From positions 23,693,501 through 23,757,500 of the forward strand of contig NC_084592.1 of assembly GCF_033807715.1 (NCBI RefSeq): 64,000 nt of DNA. Reading direction: 5' to 3'. The notes under the pieces are model-generated. The model ran no database searches and was not told where the DNA came from. It worked only from the letters and a program-made list of their open reading frames with translations. This document shows positions 12,801 to 26,323 of this stretch, in pieces. Position 1 is the first letter of the stretch. The number at the start of each line of letters is the position of its first letter. A program made the translations under genes and the position numbers. This DNA comes from Cololabis saira (taxonomy: Eukaryota; Chordata; Actinopteri; Beloniformes; Belonidae).

Positions 12801-15800
12801 ATTCGGTGGAAATGTGAATTTCATGGTGATTTTTACTGTGTTAAGTACAGTATCACTTTGGGATTGGCTCTGTTCTGTTTCTAATCTGATTTACCTGCTT
12901 TAGATCTGCTGATATTTCCTGTGTGAAGTGAAAAATCCCTCCTCCCTGTGAAAGTTAGTTTTCTAACGTTATCACCTATGATGTATCAGCAGCAGTTCTT
13001 GAAAACCAGTATATGGCCATGTGTCCAAGAGCAACAAGAGCAGCATAGAGTCTCCAAAAGGCTTTGAAATGGGTCTCGATGGAGAAATAAAAGCCAATCT
13101 GTGAAAGAGAAAACCTGCTGGTACTCTCAGCTGGCAACCGTCACAGGGGCTTTTAACTTTTTGAATGCTAATCCATCCACTTTCCCTTGTTGTTCTGTTG
13201 GGAAATCATGTCACCCAACATATCAGCCCCATGCACCGGCTAGGAAGCCCTGAACGACAGGCAATAGGTTGTAATCCCGCAGTGAGGTTAAAACGAGGTT
13301 ATTAGCATTCAAGAAATGTTACCCAACCAATGCATCAATGTAACAAAAGCCAGGAGGGAGAAGGTGTGTGTGCTGTAACAAGCAGAGAGTGTGTGTGTGT
13401 GTGGGGGGGGGGTTGAGGGCAGAGTTAAATGCCCCTTTATATTTGTCCGCAGAGGTGACTCTGGTATGTATGTATATGTATGTACTAAACAGTGTTTTTC
13501 AGCAGCCGCAAATTATTATTGAAGCTGTTCTGAAAAGAAAAATGATCATGATCAAATGTTAAGATGAGTCATACTCTATTTATTGTGAGAATATGCTGTG
13601 CCTCATAAGAGGAATACATCAATTATGTAAGAGAGCACAGCAACTCCTTTAAATAATTATAATACTGACTGCTCGCTCTGAAAGTTGACTTTATGGTAGC
13701 GGTTATATTTATCTTTTGCATCTGTTTTTCTTGTTTTGTGTGCGTGTTTCCAAAAAAAGGAAAAATATTAATCATATATGGTATAGAATAGCGTTTTTTT
13801 TAAATGTGTGTTCCTTTTATTTGCTCTTCAGGGTCTCATTGGGAGTTTTTTATATTGTTGCATCATCTTTCGTTCTTCTGTTGCAATTTAATTTATTTCT
13901 TTAGCACCAATTTACAACTAAAGTCATCTCAGGGCACTTTACAGAGAAAGTAAACAAGTTCAATACGGTCAAATCTTATTATGGTCCAGTTCATTCGTTC
14001 AAGCCAACTCATCATGATTCTGTCAGCGTTCATGAACTGCTCTGCGTCAGGATTTTAGGAGCCGGATGGTATGTGGTTTGTTCTTGGGAGGAGCTCAAGC
14101 GCATATTGAACCTGGACAGTAAATCATTGCCAAATGATATACAGGTTTCTCGCAAATATATGTACAGAGGCAATATAATCAAGGCCTCGTCTGACAAGTT
14201 TCATTAATGTCACTTTTATCGCATCATTTACATATTTCACTGAAGCACATGTTTGTCAACCAGCAGGTTCTACCACATTTGACTGGATAACTTTACACCA
14301 TGTGGTGTCTACAAGTTCAGTTCTTGTCTGCCGTACATGATTTGGGCGGCTTTTTGAAACCCAAGTCCTTTGATGTTGCTGTGTTTTTTATTTTTTATTT
14401 CATTTGTCTAGTCACTGGAATATTTTACAACTTTTACAAGTCGTCAAGGACTCCCTGACCATTACCAGTGTTGCATTTGGGGGCTACAAAGCAAAAGCTG
14501 GTTCACTGTTTCTGTTATGTCTTGTGTGATCTTTGAAGTAGAACAGGCCTCGTCTGTCCTTTAAGATCCATCCAGCCCCGAAATGAGGACTTTGGAGGTT
14601 TTAACTCTTGAACTGGGACAGAGAGACTGTATTTATAGAGCCTGCTCTATTTCTATGGTTTGATTATTCATATCATGAGGACATTTTTCACAGCACAAAC
14701 GCTTTCTGTCCACCTGTGGTCTAATTGATGTACTGTGCTGGAAAAGCAACACCACATTTCAGATACAACAGTGAATTACATAACTAGCAGCAGCTCCATA
14801 CTGTGCTTTAAAAACATCTGAACATCAATTAAAAGGAAAACAAAAAGTGACAGAAAAACATTAATTCCAGCATTGTAGTCAAATCAAACTGTGTTTGATG
14901 GTCACAGTGGGCTTTTTGTACTAATTCATACAGTATTTGTACACTTGCCAGCGCCATGGTAACCATGATGAATAAGAGTGGTTAAGTAAGCACAGTTTAC
15001 AGTGAACTGAACTGATGGAAAAACTGTTAAATGGAATAAATCATTCTCTTTTCACTAAAATGCATAGAAAAAAATGGCTTACTCAACATTTTACTATCAA
15101 TAAAAGATAAATTGATAAAATAAAACACTAAATAATATTTTTATAGATGAGAAAAAAGGTGGGCAGGTGTATCTGTAAATAGAACAATGAGGCTTTTTTT
15201 TCTAGGTGAAGATTATTGTTTTGTTTTGTTTTGATTTCTTCTTGCATCGTTGCATTTTCAGTGGTCCACTGTATCCTGATCTTTACTTTGGGGAATATCT
15301 TTTCTTTATGTATATAGATATATATACAGTAAATATATATATTCTGTAAATGTAATTTTAAGAGTGACATTAAAAACGCTTGCAGGGTCTTCTTGTCACC
15401 CACATACCCCATCACTTCCCCCGTGATTGTGTGATTGTGTTTTCAGCAAAACTTGGTGGAATTTGTGTTTCAGCTTCTGCTCTTAGTCATTTCGTAGAAG
15501 TGAATTATTATCTTCTTCTTTACTGGAGATGTTCTGCACACATCCCCCCGTGACACTTTTGTCAGTATTATCCAACAGTTGAGGTTTACTTTGTTTTTTT
15601 TTTGTTTTTTATTTTATTCTATTCTATTTTTTGTACACTAAATGCTGTTGCAATATTTTTAATATTTAGTATGGCATCCTTAATAACTCTTCTTAATCCA
15701 CCGGTTTCCCCACACAAGCTAAGTTTTGTGGACCATGTCATCTTGAATACTTTCACTTCCATTTTCACTGGCCTCCAGTCATTGTTTACTTTCATCTAGA

Positions 15801-16808
15801 CGGGGCAATACTGATTGAAAGGTGTAGCAATATCACATTGCAGCCCCAGGAGGGGCTGAATTAAGTTCAAGGGAAAAAAAACAACATGAGGCACTTCGCA
15901 TGGGCTGGATTGTTCATTTATATTGTTTTTGTCAGCGTGCAGATGAAGTCGGGTTACAGGTTTGACTTCATGAGGCCTTTTTTGTCCCCAGAAGTCTCAC
16001 GTCCACAGGAAGCTTATATTTTCATTTATTGGGATCTTTTATAAGACTTTTGAGTCATTTTTTCCACCATACTGAGTTTTTGATGTGAATGAAGCCATCA
16101 AAATCATGAAGTATTTTCATTGGGACATTGTTGCTAATGGGTTAGTAGCAGTCAAGCAGTGCTTTTATAAATCTGACTAAATGTATTGTTTAAGAACTGA
16201 ACCTGGATGTTTGTTCAGTTTAATTGTAAACTTAATTGCAAAGCATACAATTATGGATGCATTGGGATATAACTGTCCTCGTATTACATGGTTCAATTGT
16301 AATGGGTTTAAGCACAATTTGTGTTGTTTAATCAAAAAGTGGGAGACAACTTAAGGTTTTTGTGTTGCTTTCTCACAGCATTGTAGTTTACTAATCATAT
16401 TACTAATGTCTTCAAAGTCAAAAGTTAGATTCTTTTGGAAGATGTAATAGCTTTGGCATTTGATGATTTTGGTGGCAACTCTAATTTTTCTTCTTCTTTT
16501 TTTTCTCAAGTTCCAGCATTACACATGAGGCTGGGAACTGTTTTGCTCCTTAAACGTTGTTGTATCTCTTTATTGTTCAACACTGAAGTTTGAGAGAAAG
16601 GATATTCTACCGTTAAATCAACAACTGTTTGTACTGACTCCTTAAAATGATTGAAAAACTAAGCTTTTTAGACTGTACTTTGTCACATTACCACTTTCAC
16701 ATGCTACTTTTCAATGCTTAATCGACACATTTCCCCTAAGCTAAAGCATTTAAATACATATCCCCTCTGTTTTGTTACATGAATCTGTCAAAAATATATT
16801 TTTAATTC

Positions 16809-16814
16809 AATAAA
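16809..16814 (+). terminator. erbb4: Candidate distal poly(A) signal AATAAA
   Basis: AATAAA followed within about 20-40 bases by a GTTGTGTTC and T-rich element, the usual layout of a vertebrate cleavage site. It would define a 3' UTR of about 7.3 kb. Several other AATAAA hexamers lie between, for example near 13086 and 15035. Confidence 0.35.
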
Positions 16815-16834
16815 GACCAGTCAATATTTAAAGA

Positions 16835-19800
16835 TGGTTGTGTTCATTTTTCTTATTTTTTTTTGCTTTACAATAACTAGAAGCTCAATGGTTCTTCAGT
16901 GTGCTATCCCCAAATGGAAATTAAATCTACAATATGTATGGTACATGTACATAAAAATTGATGCCATGGTATCATACTGTGCTGGACTTTGGCCTAAAGC
17001 CGACAATTATTAACTTATCCATGGGACCCGGCCCTCAAACACGGATGCTGCCGGATGCCGTCATCTGCAATTATGATGGCAGTGATATGAGGCGTCTCCC
17101 ACTTACACTGCAATCTGTAAACCCTCACCTGCAATTGAATCTTATCACCAACCATGTTTATTTTAGGACTTTGTATGTACCCTTTCATGGCATATTCACT
17201 CCTCAATGAAAGGTGGTCTTTTTGTGGTCTTGGGAAAAGTTGCCATTGTTAAAGTGCAAATACTACCGATAGCGTGACTGAGTCAGCGACAGTAACTAAG
17301 GAGGGTAGGACTTGCCAATCGGCCAGTTGACTGTCTGGAGAATTGATGAACATTTGACTCTGCTTTTTGTTAAGTATGTAAAGCTGCTTTCAGATTACAT
17401 GAGTTTCAGATGTGGGAGATTCCTGTGCTGTTCAGACTACATGATTCGCTCTCTTGTATTTTGTAGTTTAGCAGTCATTGGGGTGCTCACACAATTTGAC
17501 TCATTGCTGCCAGAGGGTGACACTCCATCATGTGAATGTGACTCAAACATGTGGCATAATCACGCACAAAACAAATTGATTATTTGAAAAAGATCAGAGG
17601 AAAGAAACAAGCAGCATAAGCTGTATGCATGATTGGTTTGTGCAGGAGAAAGAACACAGGTCAAAGAATGGATTGTTACACAATGGCAAGACAGATTATC
17701 TGCACAGCAAAGAGACTTGAAGATTAATTTAAAAGAAAAAAAAACCTTTTAAAATAAAGAGTAGCTGCCTGCTCATTTAAGTCTTGTTGAATGTTTACAG
17801 TGTCTCCCCCTGGATTCACAGGTTTCCCCCCGGGTTTCTCTTCCCACACTAAGTTCATAGCATAGCTTACTCTCTCACTGGCGGAAGCTTAAATTGGGAT
17901 TCATCTGACAGCTCCAGTTGTTGGATATGCTAGACAACTATCTGCCATCAGAATCAGCTCAGCAACAAAAACATGTTGGAGGAGTCTTTTGAGTTGTTCA
18001 AATATTTTCCCCAAACTATATCATGTCACAGTAGGCTTTCACATCGACAATGTGATAAGGAGGATTTTTACTTGCAGCAGCAGAAATACATCTGACCAAT
18101 ATGTCGAAAAAAACAAACTTTAAACATGACACTAACAGGGCAAATGTCTTTGTTTTTTCAATTGTATTGGATGAAACAAAGACACACAGCAGTTTAAAAA
18201 CTGATTGGACTTTTAAACATTGGTGGTGAGATTAACGGAAAAAAATTACTTAAGACGTACGGGTAGCATTAATCTGCTCTCTGAAACTACTCATCTACTT
18301 TTTCAAGCTTGGGGCTGGATGTTGCAACAGTTCTTCAAAGTGTCTAACACCCTGAAGGTTGTCATAATATGACTGTGGTACAATCTGAGCTCCTGAACCG
18401 AGCAGTGGAACTCACCAGCTTCTCTCCTCTTAAAATGGGATGTACCCAAGTATTTAATTTTCCTTCTCTCTCTCTATTCCTTAAAGACTTCCTAAGAGCA
18501 TTCAATAAAAAACTATCCGTATTATGTCCTTTTAAGTAGACATTTTAAGCGTCTTGACACATTAAAATTAGGCTACCTGAGCTAGAACTACATTAGATAC
18601 TAACACGTTAACGCCCAGTGACCTGACTCAGTTGTTGCTTTGTTCAGATTTTATTTAACTTCTATTTCTAAAATCTCTTTGAATAATTTATAGAGTGTTT
18701 CTCTCTTCTGCACTCCATAGTTCTGATTTCTTGGGCAAGCATAGATCATATGTCCTAGTTAGCCCTCAGATTTATATGCGTGTGGCGTGCTCAAGTGCTA
18801 TATTCCTGTTCACTTAGAAAAAGGAGGCCATTTGACAGAACTGGTTCTTTATATTGGTTTGGTGAATACAAACCCCACAAAAATGGGTGAAGTTTATAGG
18901 TCTTACAGTCACAAGTGATGACCCTGATAAAAACATGAGTGAATCAACGTTGAAATATGGTTAGGCAGAAACATTGAATCCATGTTGAAATCTGGTTCAC
19001 GTCAAACAGAATATGTTGATTCAACATTGATTACACGTTGGCGTTAGAATTGGATGACTGATTGATGGTTGATCCACCATCAATCAAGTCGACCGTAACC
19101 AAAAATCAACCTTTATGACCATAATTCAACATTGACCATCCCTTATTATTTCTGGTAATGCAGTTGGTATGGCTACTTTTGTCAGACAAGGTAAAGCTTT
19201 AATGCACAGTTACTCTTCAACAAATGATTGAGTCAAGAGTTGGTTTTTGAGTGACTGGTAAAAAATGAAGTAAAAAGCAAAATTCATTATTCTCCTCTGC
19301 CATTTCAAAATTATACTCGGTACAGACGCTGCTCCTACCACCTGATGAAGTGAGGGACATTCATATTCATGTTTACAAGAGCACATTTCTCAAACAGGAG
19401 GTAACCCATGGAGACAGCTAATTAGGCATCAAATTTAAGAGGGGAAAACAATATTTAAGCCAAACAAACTATGTTGGGCAAAGTATTAATCAAACAAAGT
19501 GGATTCCAAATTAAGTTGATAAACACACTGCTCTGAAACTAGTCATGTTATCAGCCAAACTTAAAGCGGCACAATCAATTTTTCAATTAGCTCAGAGTCA
19601 CCTTATAGGTGTGGAGGTTAAGAGGCTTTTACAGAACTGCCCAGGATTTGCACTTGTTCGATCCCTTGCTTAGTCCTTCTCTCGCTTTCCCTTCCCTCAT
19701 TACTTTCTTGAGATTCTTAGTCGCCTCAGACCTGATGTCCACCATGCGAGAAACTTTGTTGTTGTGTGGCTCGGTGCCACAAAGCCATGCACAGCAGTAA

Positions 19801-19953
19801 CAAGAGACAAAAGGACGGCAGTCCAAAGCTACTTCAATGTTTTTTTGCAGCTGGTAGGATTGGGTGATGATGAAAGCTAAATGACACTTACAAAAAATAA
19901 TGAAAAATTCCATCAAGTTTAACTGAAATCAACATTTCACTAAAAAATAATGT
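16835..19953. other. Intergenic, no gene recognised
   Basis: Short ORFs only. The part at about 18940-19140 has degenerate repeats of an AACGTTGAA/TTCAACAT-type motif and a small hairpin (arms 19059-19069 and 19076-19086), suggesting a decayed repeat. Nothing else is identifiable. Confidence 0.6.
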
Positions 19954-19957
19954 TTAA

Positions 19958-20195
19958 CCCTATAAAGCCAGATGTGTCATATTTGACACATACATTTCTG
20001 AGAAGAAAATGTCATACAAATCCACAAAATAAATGTACCTAATGTATTTATAATGATCAGGAAAATAATGAAGAAATTGTTTTAACACAAAATTTTAAGT
20101 GTTTTTTTTCAATATATAATGAACACTTCAATTTAAAAAATAAAAATCACTTTTTTGTGTTGTTTTTGTGTTATTTCATGTCAGGCTTTAAAGGG
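19958..20195. mobile_element. TTAA-flanked MITE, CCCTATAAAGCC termini
   Basis: A 238-bp element lies between TTAA at 19954-19957 and TTAA at 20196-20199. The left end CCCTATAAAGCC and the right end GGCTTTAAAGGG are inverted repeats with one mismatch. An internal ATGTGTCA/TGACACAT palindrome follows the left end. The TTAA target and short inverted repeats suggest a non-autonomous piggyBac- or Kolobok-type element. There is no transposase. Confidence 0.75.
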
Positions 20196-20199
20196 TTAA

Positions 20200-23100
20200 A
20201 GTTGCTTCCCAGTGAAAGAGGCATAGCACCTCATCACAGTTCCCTCGGAAGGCAACAATTCAATTATCTATCACTTATTATGGCTGTGTTTCACATCTTC
20301 TAGATGGAAAGTACATTCCATTTCAGTTTTCCTTTTACTAGTTACTGTAGTTTTGATGGTCTTTCCATCGCCTTACGTCAAATGTCAGTCCATTCTCGCG
20401 CGGTTCACCATGACATGTGGGGGTCATGGTGTAGCCTGTAATCACAGCATGACGTCTGTATTTAGCCCAGATGGAGCTGCAGAGTTTCTTCTACCATTCA
20501 GCACACTGTGCCTTTAAGCTAGTCAGTAATTCTTGTTTCAACACAACTTCAATGTTCTTTTCTTTTTTTTTTGTTCCAACATTAAAATCCAGTGTCTCTG
20601 TGTGCATCCTACACACACGTACAAACTTGTACACTTGTCAGAAAGCACAGAAAAGCCCCAATAATAAAGCGTCATTACTCTGACACTTGCTCATCCATGA
20701 TAGATGCATCTCTTTTCCAGCTGATGACATTTTATGGCATTATCATCAGAAATCCAATAACAAGATTAGCATCTCGGAGCCCTCGCTCTATGCAAAGTCA
20801 AATCACCTGCCATAAGATGGTAATAGAGTGTGATTGAAACAATCTGTCACTGCCTGGCCGCTCACTCTCAAAAGCGCACTCCTCCGACAAACTGTATAGA
20901 TTTTTACCTGATATGAGTGATGATCGGCACAGTTGAATGTAAATGAACTTAACCGCCTTTAGGTAAATCGATGGAGTGGTGCCTCTCAACAAATAAAAGT
21001 GAGTGCTCATTTTGGCAGAGCATCATTTTTTACAACAACATTTTACTACCTGCTCATTTCCAAAAGCAGCTATGGAAATTTGTGCAGATGTACTCTTGTT
21101 AAAGCACAGAACTGGGGGTTTGTTTGCTTGAGCATAAACATTTTTTTTCAACGATATTTGTTGTCATGCAGTTCTGGTGCTGTGGTTTTTGCCTTCTTAT
21201 ACCAGGTTAGTGAGCCAACCATCCACGGCGACTAAGTTGAGGATCTTTCGACAGAGATGAAACATGCTGTGGATGTTCCACAAGCACAGATGGCCATTTT
21301 CTGAGATTTCTGCAGCAATCACATTAACTGATGCAATCAGAGTAATTTTACTATGTAAAATGATGCCAGCAAAGCTTTAAAACTTGTTTCTGTTGTTTCC
21401 ACTGCTTTGGCATTGTTATCTCTTTTTCTCAGAGAACCACTGCTGAGGGCGGCTGCCTCTAAATCCCAGCGTGTTGGCAGCCTCTGATTGAATGGACTGT
21501 ACAAAGCCCGCTAAGCGGTGTTGCGATCCCCCTTGAGAGCTTTCATTATAAACAACATATTGGATTCTCTTCACAGGCTGTCTGTCTCTGGAGGGCACAG
21601 TCTCTCCAGTAATGCACACACATGCGGAGCACCGTACAAGACGACATGCAGACACCCCAAACAGTAAATCCAGCTTGATTTTTGCCCAGTCTGGTTTCTT
21701 ACATTGCAAACACCCTAAATGGACCCAGATACGGTTATAGCCAGGAGTTCATAGGATCTCTGCGGTATGTGACCCAGACAAGGATCAGACCAGAAACAAG
21801 GCTACAAAAGCTCACACCTCTATGTTTACAGGGTGGGGTTAGAATCTTTTTCTATCTGCCTGCCTTCACATAAGGCTATTAACCCAGTCACTGAGGCTTT
21901 TGGGGGTTTAAAACCTCTGTGGTTGTAATACTGTGATAAATGAGTGTGGCTTTAAAGCATATTAGTGTAACATAAATAAAATGTGGAAAATGAATGTGCT
22001 ATCACATTTTTATGACAGATCGCTGCCAGTTTTTATAAAGCTCTGTTGTTTAACTCACAGTCGCCAATTACGGTAGTTTTGGAATATTTCGCTGGTGACA
22101 GTTGTAATATTTTTAACCAAAGTTTCTTTCGTCCGTGAATTCCAAATAGATACTTTTGAATATCTTCAGATGTCAATAAAACCACTTTTCATAAAATGCC
22201 CAAAGTTATTGGACATTGTTTTTACCACACACTAAATCATGAAGACAATAATAAGCTCAATCAGCTCTTTTAAAAGAAAGCCACAACACTGTATACAGAA
22301 ATGTTCGGGTTATTTTGATGACCCAACTGCTGGGTTTGTGCTTTTGGCTCACTGGTTGGTTTGGTTTGACCAAACAATAGGTCAAAGCTTTTGATCCAGC
22401 TGATTGGGTATTGGGATGAGATTTAAAACTAGCCTCATTCTTTTTCCACTGCCATGTTTAACTAGGCAACAATCTGATAAGACTTCCCTGGGCTTTTGCT
22501 CCAGGACGTAATAACAAATTATAAACCAAACTGGCGGAAGACGTGAGTTGGTTCTTTTATAAGCTTAAAAGGGATATATTATTGAACATTCACTTTTTTA
22601 AGGGTTGAGCATGAAAGTTTAGTGTCTGGTGCATCTGCCATACCATAAAAACGTCTTACTAAACCATTCACTTTGTGTCCAGTATGGTGACCTACTCATG
22701 GGGGGAATGAAGCATTCAGAGTTTGGTCTTGTTTCTGTATCCCAACAGATCCAGAAGAGTCACGTCACAGATGGATTACCAGCTGTTTGTGACAAATCCA
22801 CAAATGATGAATATGTAAGTATTTTTTTAAATGATGACAGGCTTACCTCACATCAGCTATAACATCAGCATTAGTGATATATCACCACACCTTCATCAGG
22901 AGAGTCTAAACTGAGGCATAAAGAATGAATGTGCGCTGATCATCCCCACATAGCGCCAATCTCTCCTACTCAGTGGGCATTTTTAGATTGGAACTGTTTT
23001 TATTGCTGGATGGTGAACATGTATTTAACGCGCGTTGGGTAATATAAATGCAAGGCGTGTTATTTACGACCTGTGCCTGAAGGCGAGTTGAGGGGAGGGA

Positions 23101-24928
23101 AGGCACGTCTTGAGGCATTATCTGCGAAACATAATGTAAGATGTGTTGGAGTGTAGAAGGACATATTAAACAATGGACCATCCTTTGTGGTTCTGGACCG
23201 GTTTATGGGGTCCTCTGCTCCAAGGACTACCTTGCGGAGCTCCTTGTTTGCCTAGTTTCTCAGATTGCAAATATAGGCCCTACCTGTGACCTCCTTCTGC
23301 TGTTGTTGCTCTCATCAACTGTTTCCTTATTTTATTTAGAAAAAAAACCTGGTGGGTTGTACTCGGGTTACGTAATGAACAAATCCCCCCACAACCTGCC
23401 ACCCTGCGTTAGTTCTGTTTACATGAATCCTGACCAGCGATTAAGTGTACCCTTAGGGCAAGTTATTCGCGGGGCAACTGGACATGCCACCCCACGTCGG
23501 TCAATGTAAAAAGGACAGCCGACATGCTAGATCCGCGCGTTAAATGCGGGGCATCCGCCAATGTAAAAGGGGCTAGTTGGTGTTTCTAGATTGCATTTGC
23601 TTATTGGGGGCTAATCAGTCAAAACTGCAGCTCTCGCCAGTCTCTCCCATACATTGACAGGCCATCCTCCCATTTACACACAAATACACGGTGGCCTTAC
23701 TCAATGGCCTTTTCATTCTCCATGTTTGACTCCTGTTCAAACATGTATGGTTGGAACATGCCTCGTCTTCCTCCGCACAAATTTAAACATTGTCAAAGAA
23801 GTGGGATAGGGTGCTGCTGGTCTGAAAAGGGGTTTTCATAGGTGCATTGCCATTAGCAGGGATAACATAAGAACCATTGACTAAACAAATAACAATGTCA
23901 ACCACAAGGTGGAGGTAATGTGCCTTTTTTGCTGTTCGCAAACCACCAGCAGCATAAAAGGAGACCAAAAGGAAGTATGCACCGAATGAAGAAATAGAAG
24001 ACCAAACAAGTAAACCAGGGATATTACTTGTGTTTTTGTTTGCTTTTAACACACAGCGCAGTGGAAGAGATTGACATTGAAGGAAAATCCCAGTGGGAAC
24101 TCTACATTGATGTAATACGCCAACAAGGCCTGAACCAACCCATTGGTCCATATAGCATTTTTTCTTTTAATCTCAATCGTTATCAAATATACTAGAAGGG
24201 TCCAAATGGTTCAGATGAGTTGCATTCACATGATTTATGTCCACATGAGAGTGTGGAACATAATTTATAAATTATGATCAGTGATTTTTTCAGGGATCAT
24301 GACGCGTGTCTCCATTACCAGGAAATACCTTGCAAAAGAAACCTTCAGGAACCTTTAGGTGGCAAAAAACATTCCTGGCTGTTGCAGGAGGAGAGGTACA
24401 CAGATTGGCCAACAGGAACTCTACCCTGGACCTCTCCCCAGAAATCCCACTGATGGAAACACACCTAGTGTGAAACAATAGATGAAAAGAGCAATTCTTA
24501 GGCTGTTTTGATGAATCTGTCACAAACACCTCACATGAAATACCCTGAATTGTAGTTATTTTGTGGAAAAAGAAAAATATTTCACCTTTGACTACACAAC
24601 AAATAATGAGCTAAAATAACAGTTTGTTAACTGTTAACATAATCCAACAGTTAAGTAAATTTCAAATTACTGTACGGTGGAGATAAGAGTCCTCAATACA
24701 ATGAATATGTGTTGATAAGCTGGAGTTTCTGCTGCATACAATGTGTGATATATTGTTTCAGCACTGTGTTTGTTTGTTTGTTTGTCTGTTTTGTTTTATT
24801 TCCAATTTTTTGGGCTATATATAGTTTGCCTGACCACTTGTCTGTTTTTGATGGGCCAGTTGCAAATAAGCTTGGTGTTTCATAACAATGTAGCATTGAC
24901 AACATTGTGAGCTTCAGTTGTAGGGGGT
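20200..24928. other. Intergenic, no gene recognised
   Basis: No gene or clear repeat family. The part at 20690-20960 has a mixed, motif-rich composition that could be a conserved regulatory element (inference). The part at 22975-23575 is less AT-rich, with GCGCGTT and CAATGTAAAAGG motifs occurring more than once, and may be an unresolved repeat. A 122-residue frame at 23141-23509 shows no family resemblance. Confidence 0.55.
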
Positions 24929-24932
24929 ATAT

Positions 24933-25020
<88 letters not shown>

Positions 25021-25022
25021 TG

Positions 25023-25056
<34 letters not shown>

Positions 25057-25087
25057 TACATACATGTACACACACATATATACACAC
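24929..25087. repeat. Compound CA/TA/CA microsatellite
   Basis: The order is (CA)n, a (TA)n of about 36 units, ACTGTATATATA, then another (CA)n and ACACATATATAC. Peptides rich in YIYI or CVCV across it are artefacts. The near-symmetric layout could extrude as a cruciform. Confidence 0.98.
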
Positions 25088-26079
25088 AAAATAATTTGCT
25101 CATATAAGTAGTAGTATATTGGCATACAAACCTCTGCTTTAAGGTACACATGTAAAGAACATTTTAATTGTTTTGTGCACACGTACATAAAATGCGCAGT
25201 ATTTGACATTGCAGATGGATATGTTATTTTCTGTGACTGACAATTAAAATGAAAAACTATTAGCTATTTATATTATATTAGCTATTTATATAATATATAT
25301 TATATTATATTAGCTAATTTTAGCCCATAGCCCAATCCTGCCATGTCAAAACAAGTCATGGCTGAGTAAGTCTATATTTGATCCAACATTGTGGTAGGAA
25401 AATAACCAAAATTGAGTTACTTTCAACCCAGCAGGTTTTAAAGTATATCTAAAAAGTGTAGATAAGCCTCTTGAATCTAAAAGAAGCCCCTGTGGGAAAA
25501 AAAAAAAAAAAAAAGACTTTCACTGGAGGCACCGAATGTACCAATGTACCACATGTCAGTGTCAGCGAACAAACTTTTAGAAGAAAGTATTTTTCTGTAT
25601 AATAGAATCCCGAAGAACAGATTATACTACACAAATTGAAAAGAGAGACACAATTTTAAACTGCCAACGAATGAGTTTTGCCTTAAATGCCCTTAATAAA
25701 ATAGGTCTAAACTGTGGTGCTGTTACACCTATTCTATTGGGTCAAGTTGCACAGCACAGATCAGCTATGACCCTGTCAAATTCCAAATTAAACTTTTAAT
25801 AAGCTGGTAGACTTGAATAATTTGAAATAATAACCACTGGGAAAGAACAGTTCCTTCTTCTAATACACACTACCAATTTGGTTCAACTGAAGATAGAAGC
25901 TGAAGGGAAAAACATCTTTGTCCCGCACACACATTATGCTCAGCAGTGTGCACATCATTACGGACAACAGCAGCGCTCATAGAGCTTCAGTTGAAACTAT
26001 ATTGCAGTAGCAGCAGAACTGAGCTTTGCAAAGGAAATTAATTTAACATATTGTCTAGCACATGTCATACATGTTCTCT
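25088..26079. other. Intergenic AT-rich stretch
   Basis: TAGCTATTTATAT-type short repeats lie at 25258-25320 and an A18 run near 25497-25514. No gene is recognised. Confidence 0.7.
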
Positions 26080-26323
26080 TCCTTGAGCCACCACCTTATC
26101 CTGGTGGAGGCGTTTGCATGTTCCATTGATCCTGGCTCAGTCCTTCCCATGAGCTCACCACCTGCAGGAGGGGCCATAGGTGTCAGAAGCAGTGTGAGCT
26201 GGGTCGTGGTTTAAGGCGGGGAGGCTAGGTCTAGGGATATGAAATGTCACCTCTCTGGTGAGGAGCCTGAGCTGGTGTGTAAAGTAAAGAAGTTCAAGCT
26301 AGATAAAGTCGGGCTCACCTTAA

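Larger units (their letters stand above)
9492..16834 (+). other. erbb4: Putative long erbb4 3' UTR
   Basis: The 7.3 kb after the stop has few recognisable transposons compared with the region beyond 17 kb, is AU-rich, and has no convincing ORF. It ends near an AATAAA at 16809-16814 followed by a T-rich stretch. Mammalian ERBB4 is known for a 3' UTR of several kilobases, so a similar length is plausible. The boundary is inferred, and the transcript could end much earlier. A (GT)n-G9 run lies at 13389-13412. A segment near 13910-13975 resembles a LINE-tail repeat (TCATCTCAGGGCACTTTACA). Confidence 0.4.

Noticed and set aside
23141..23509. 122-residue frame in the intergenic region
   Set aside because: No recognisable motif, and the surrounding sequence looks like a decayed repeat.
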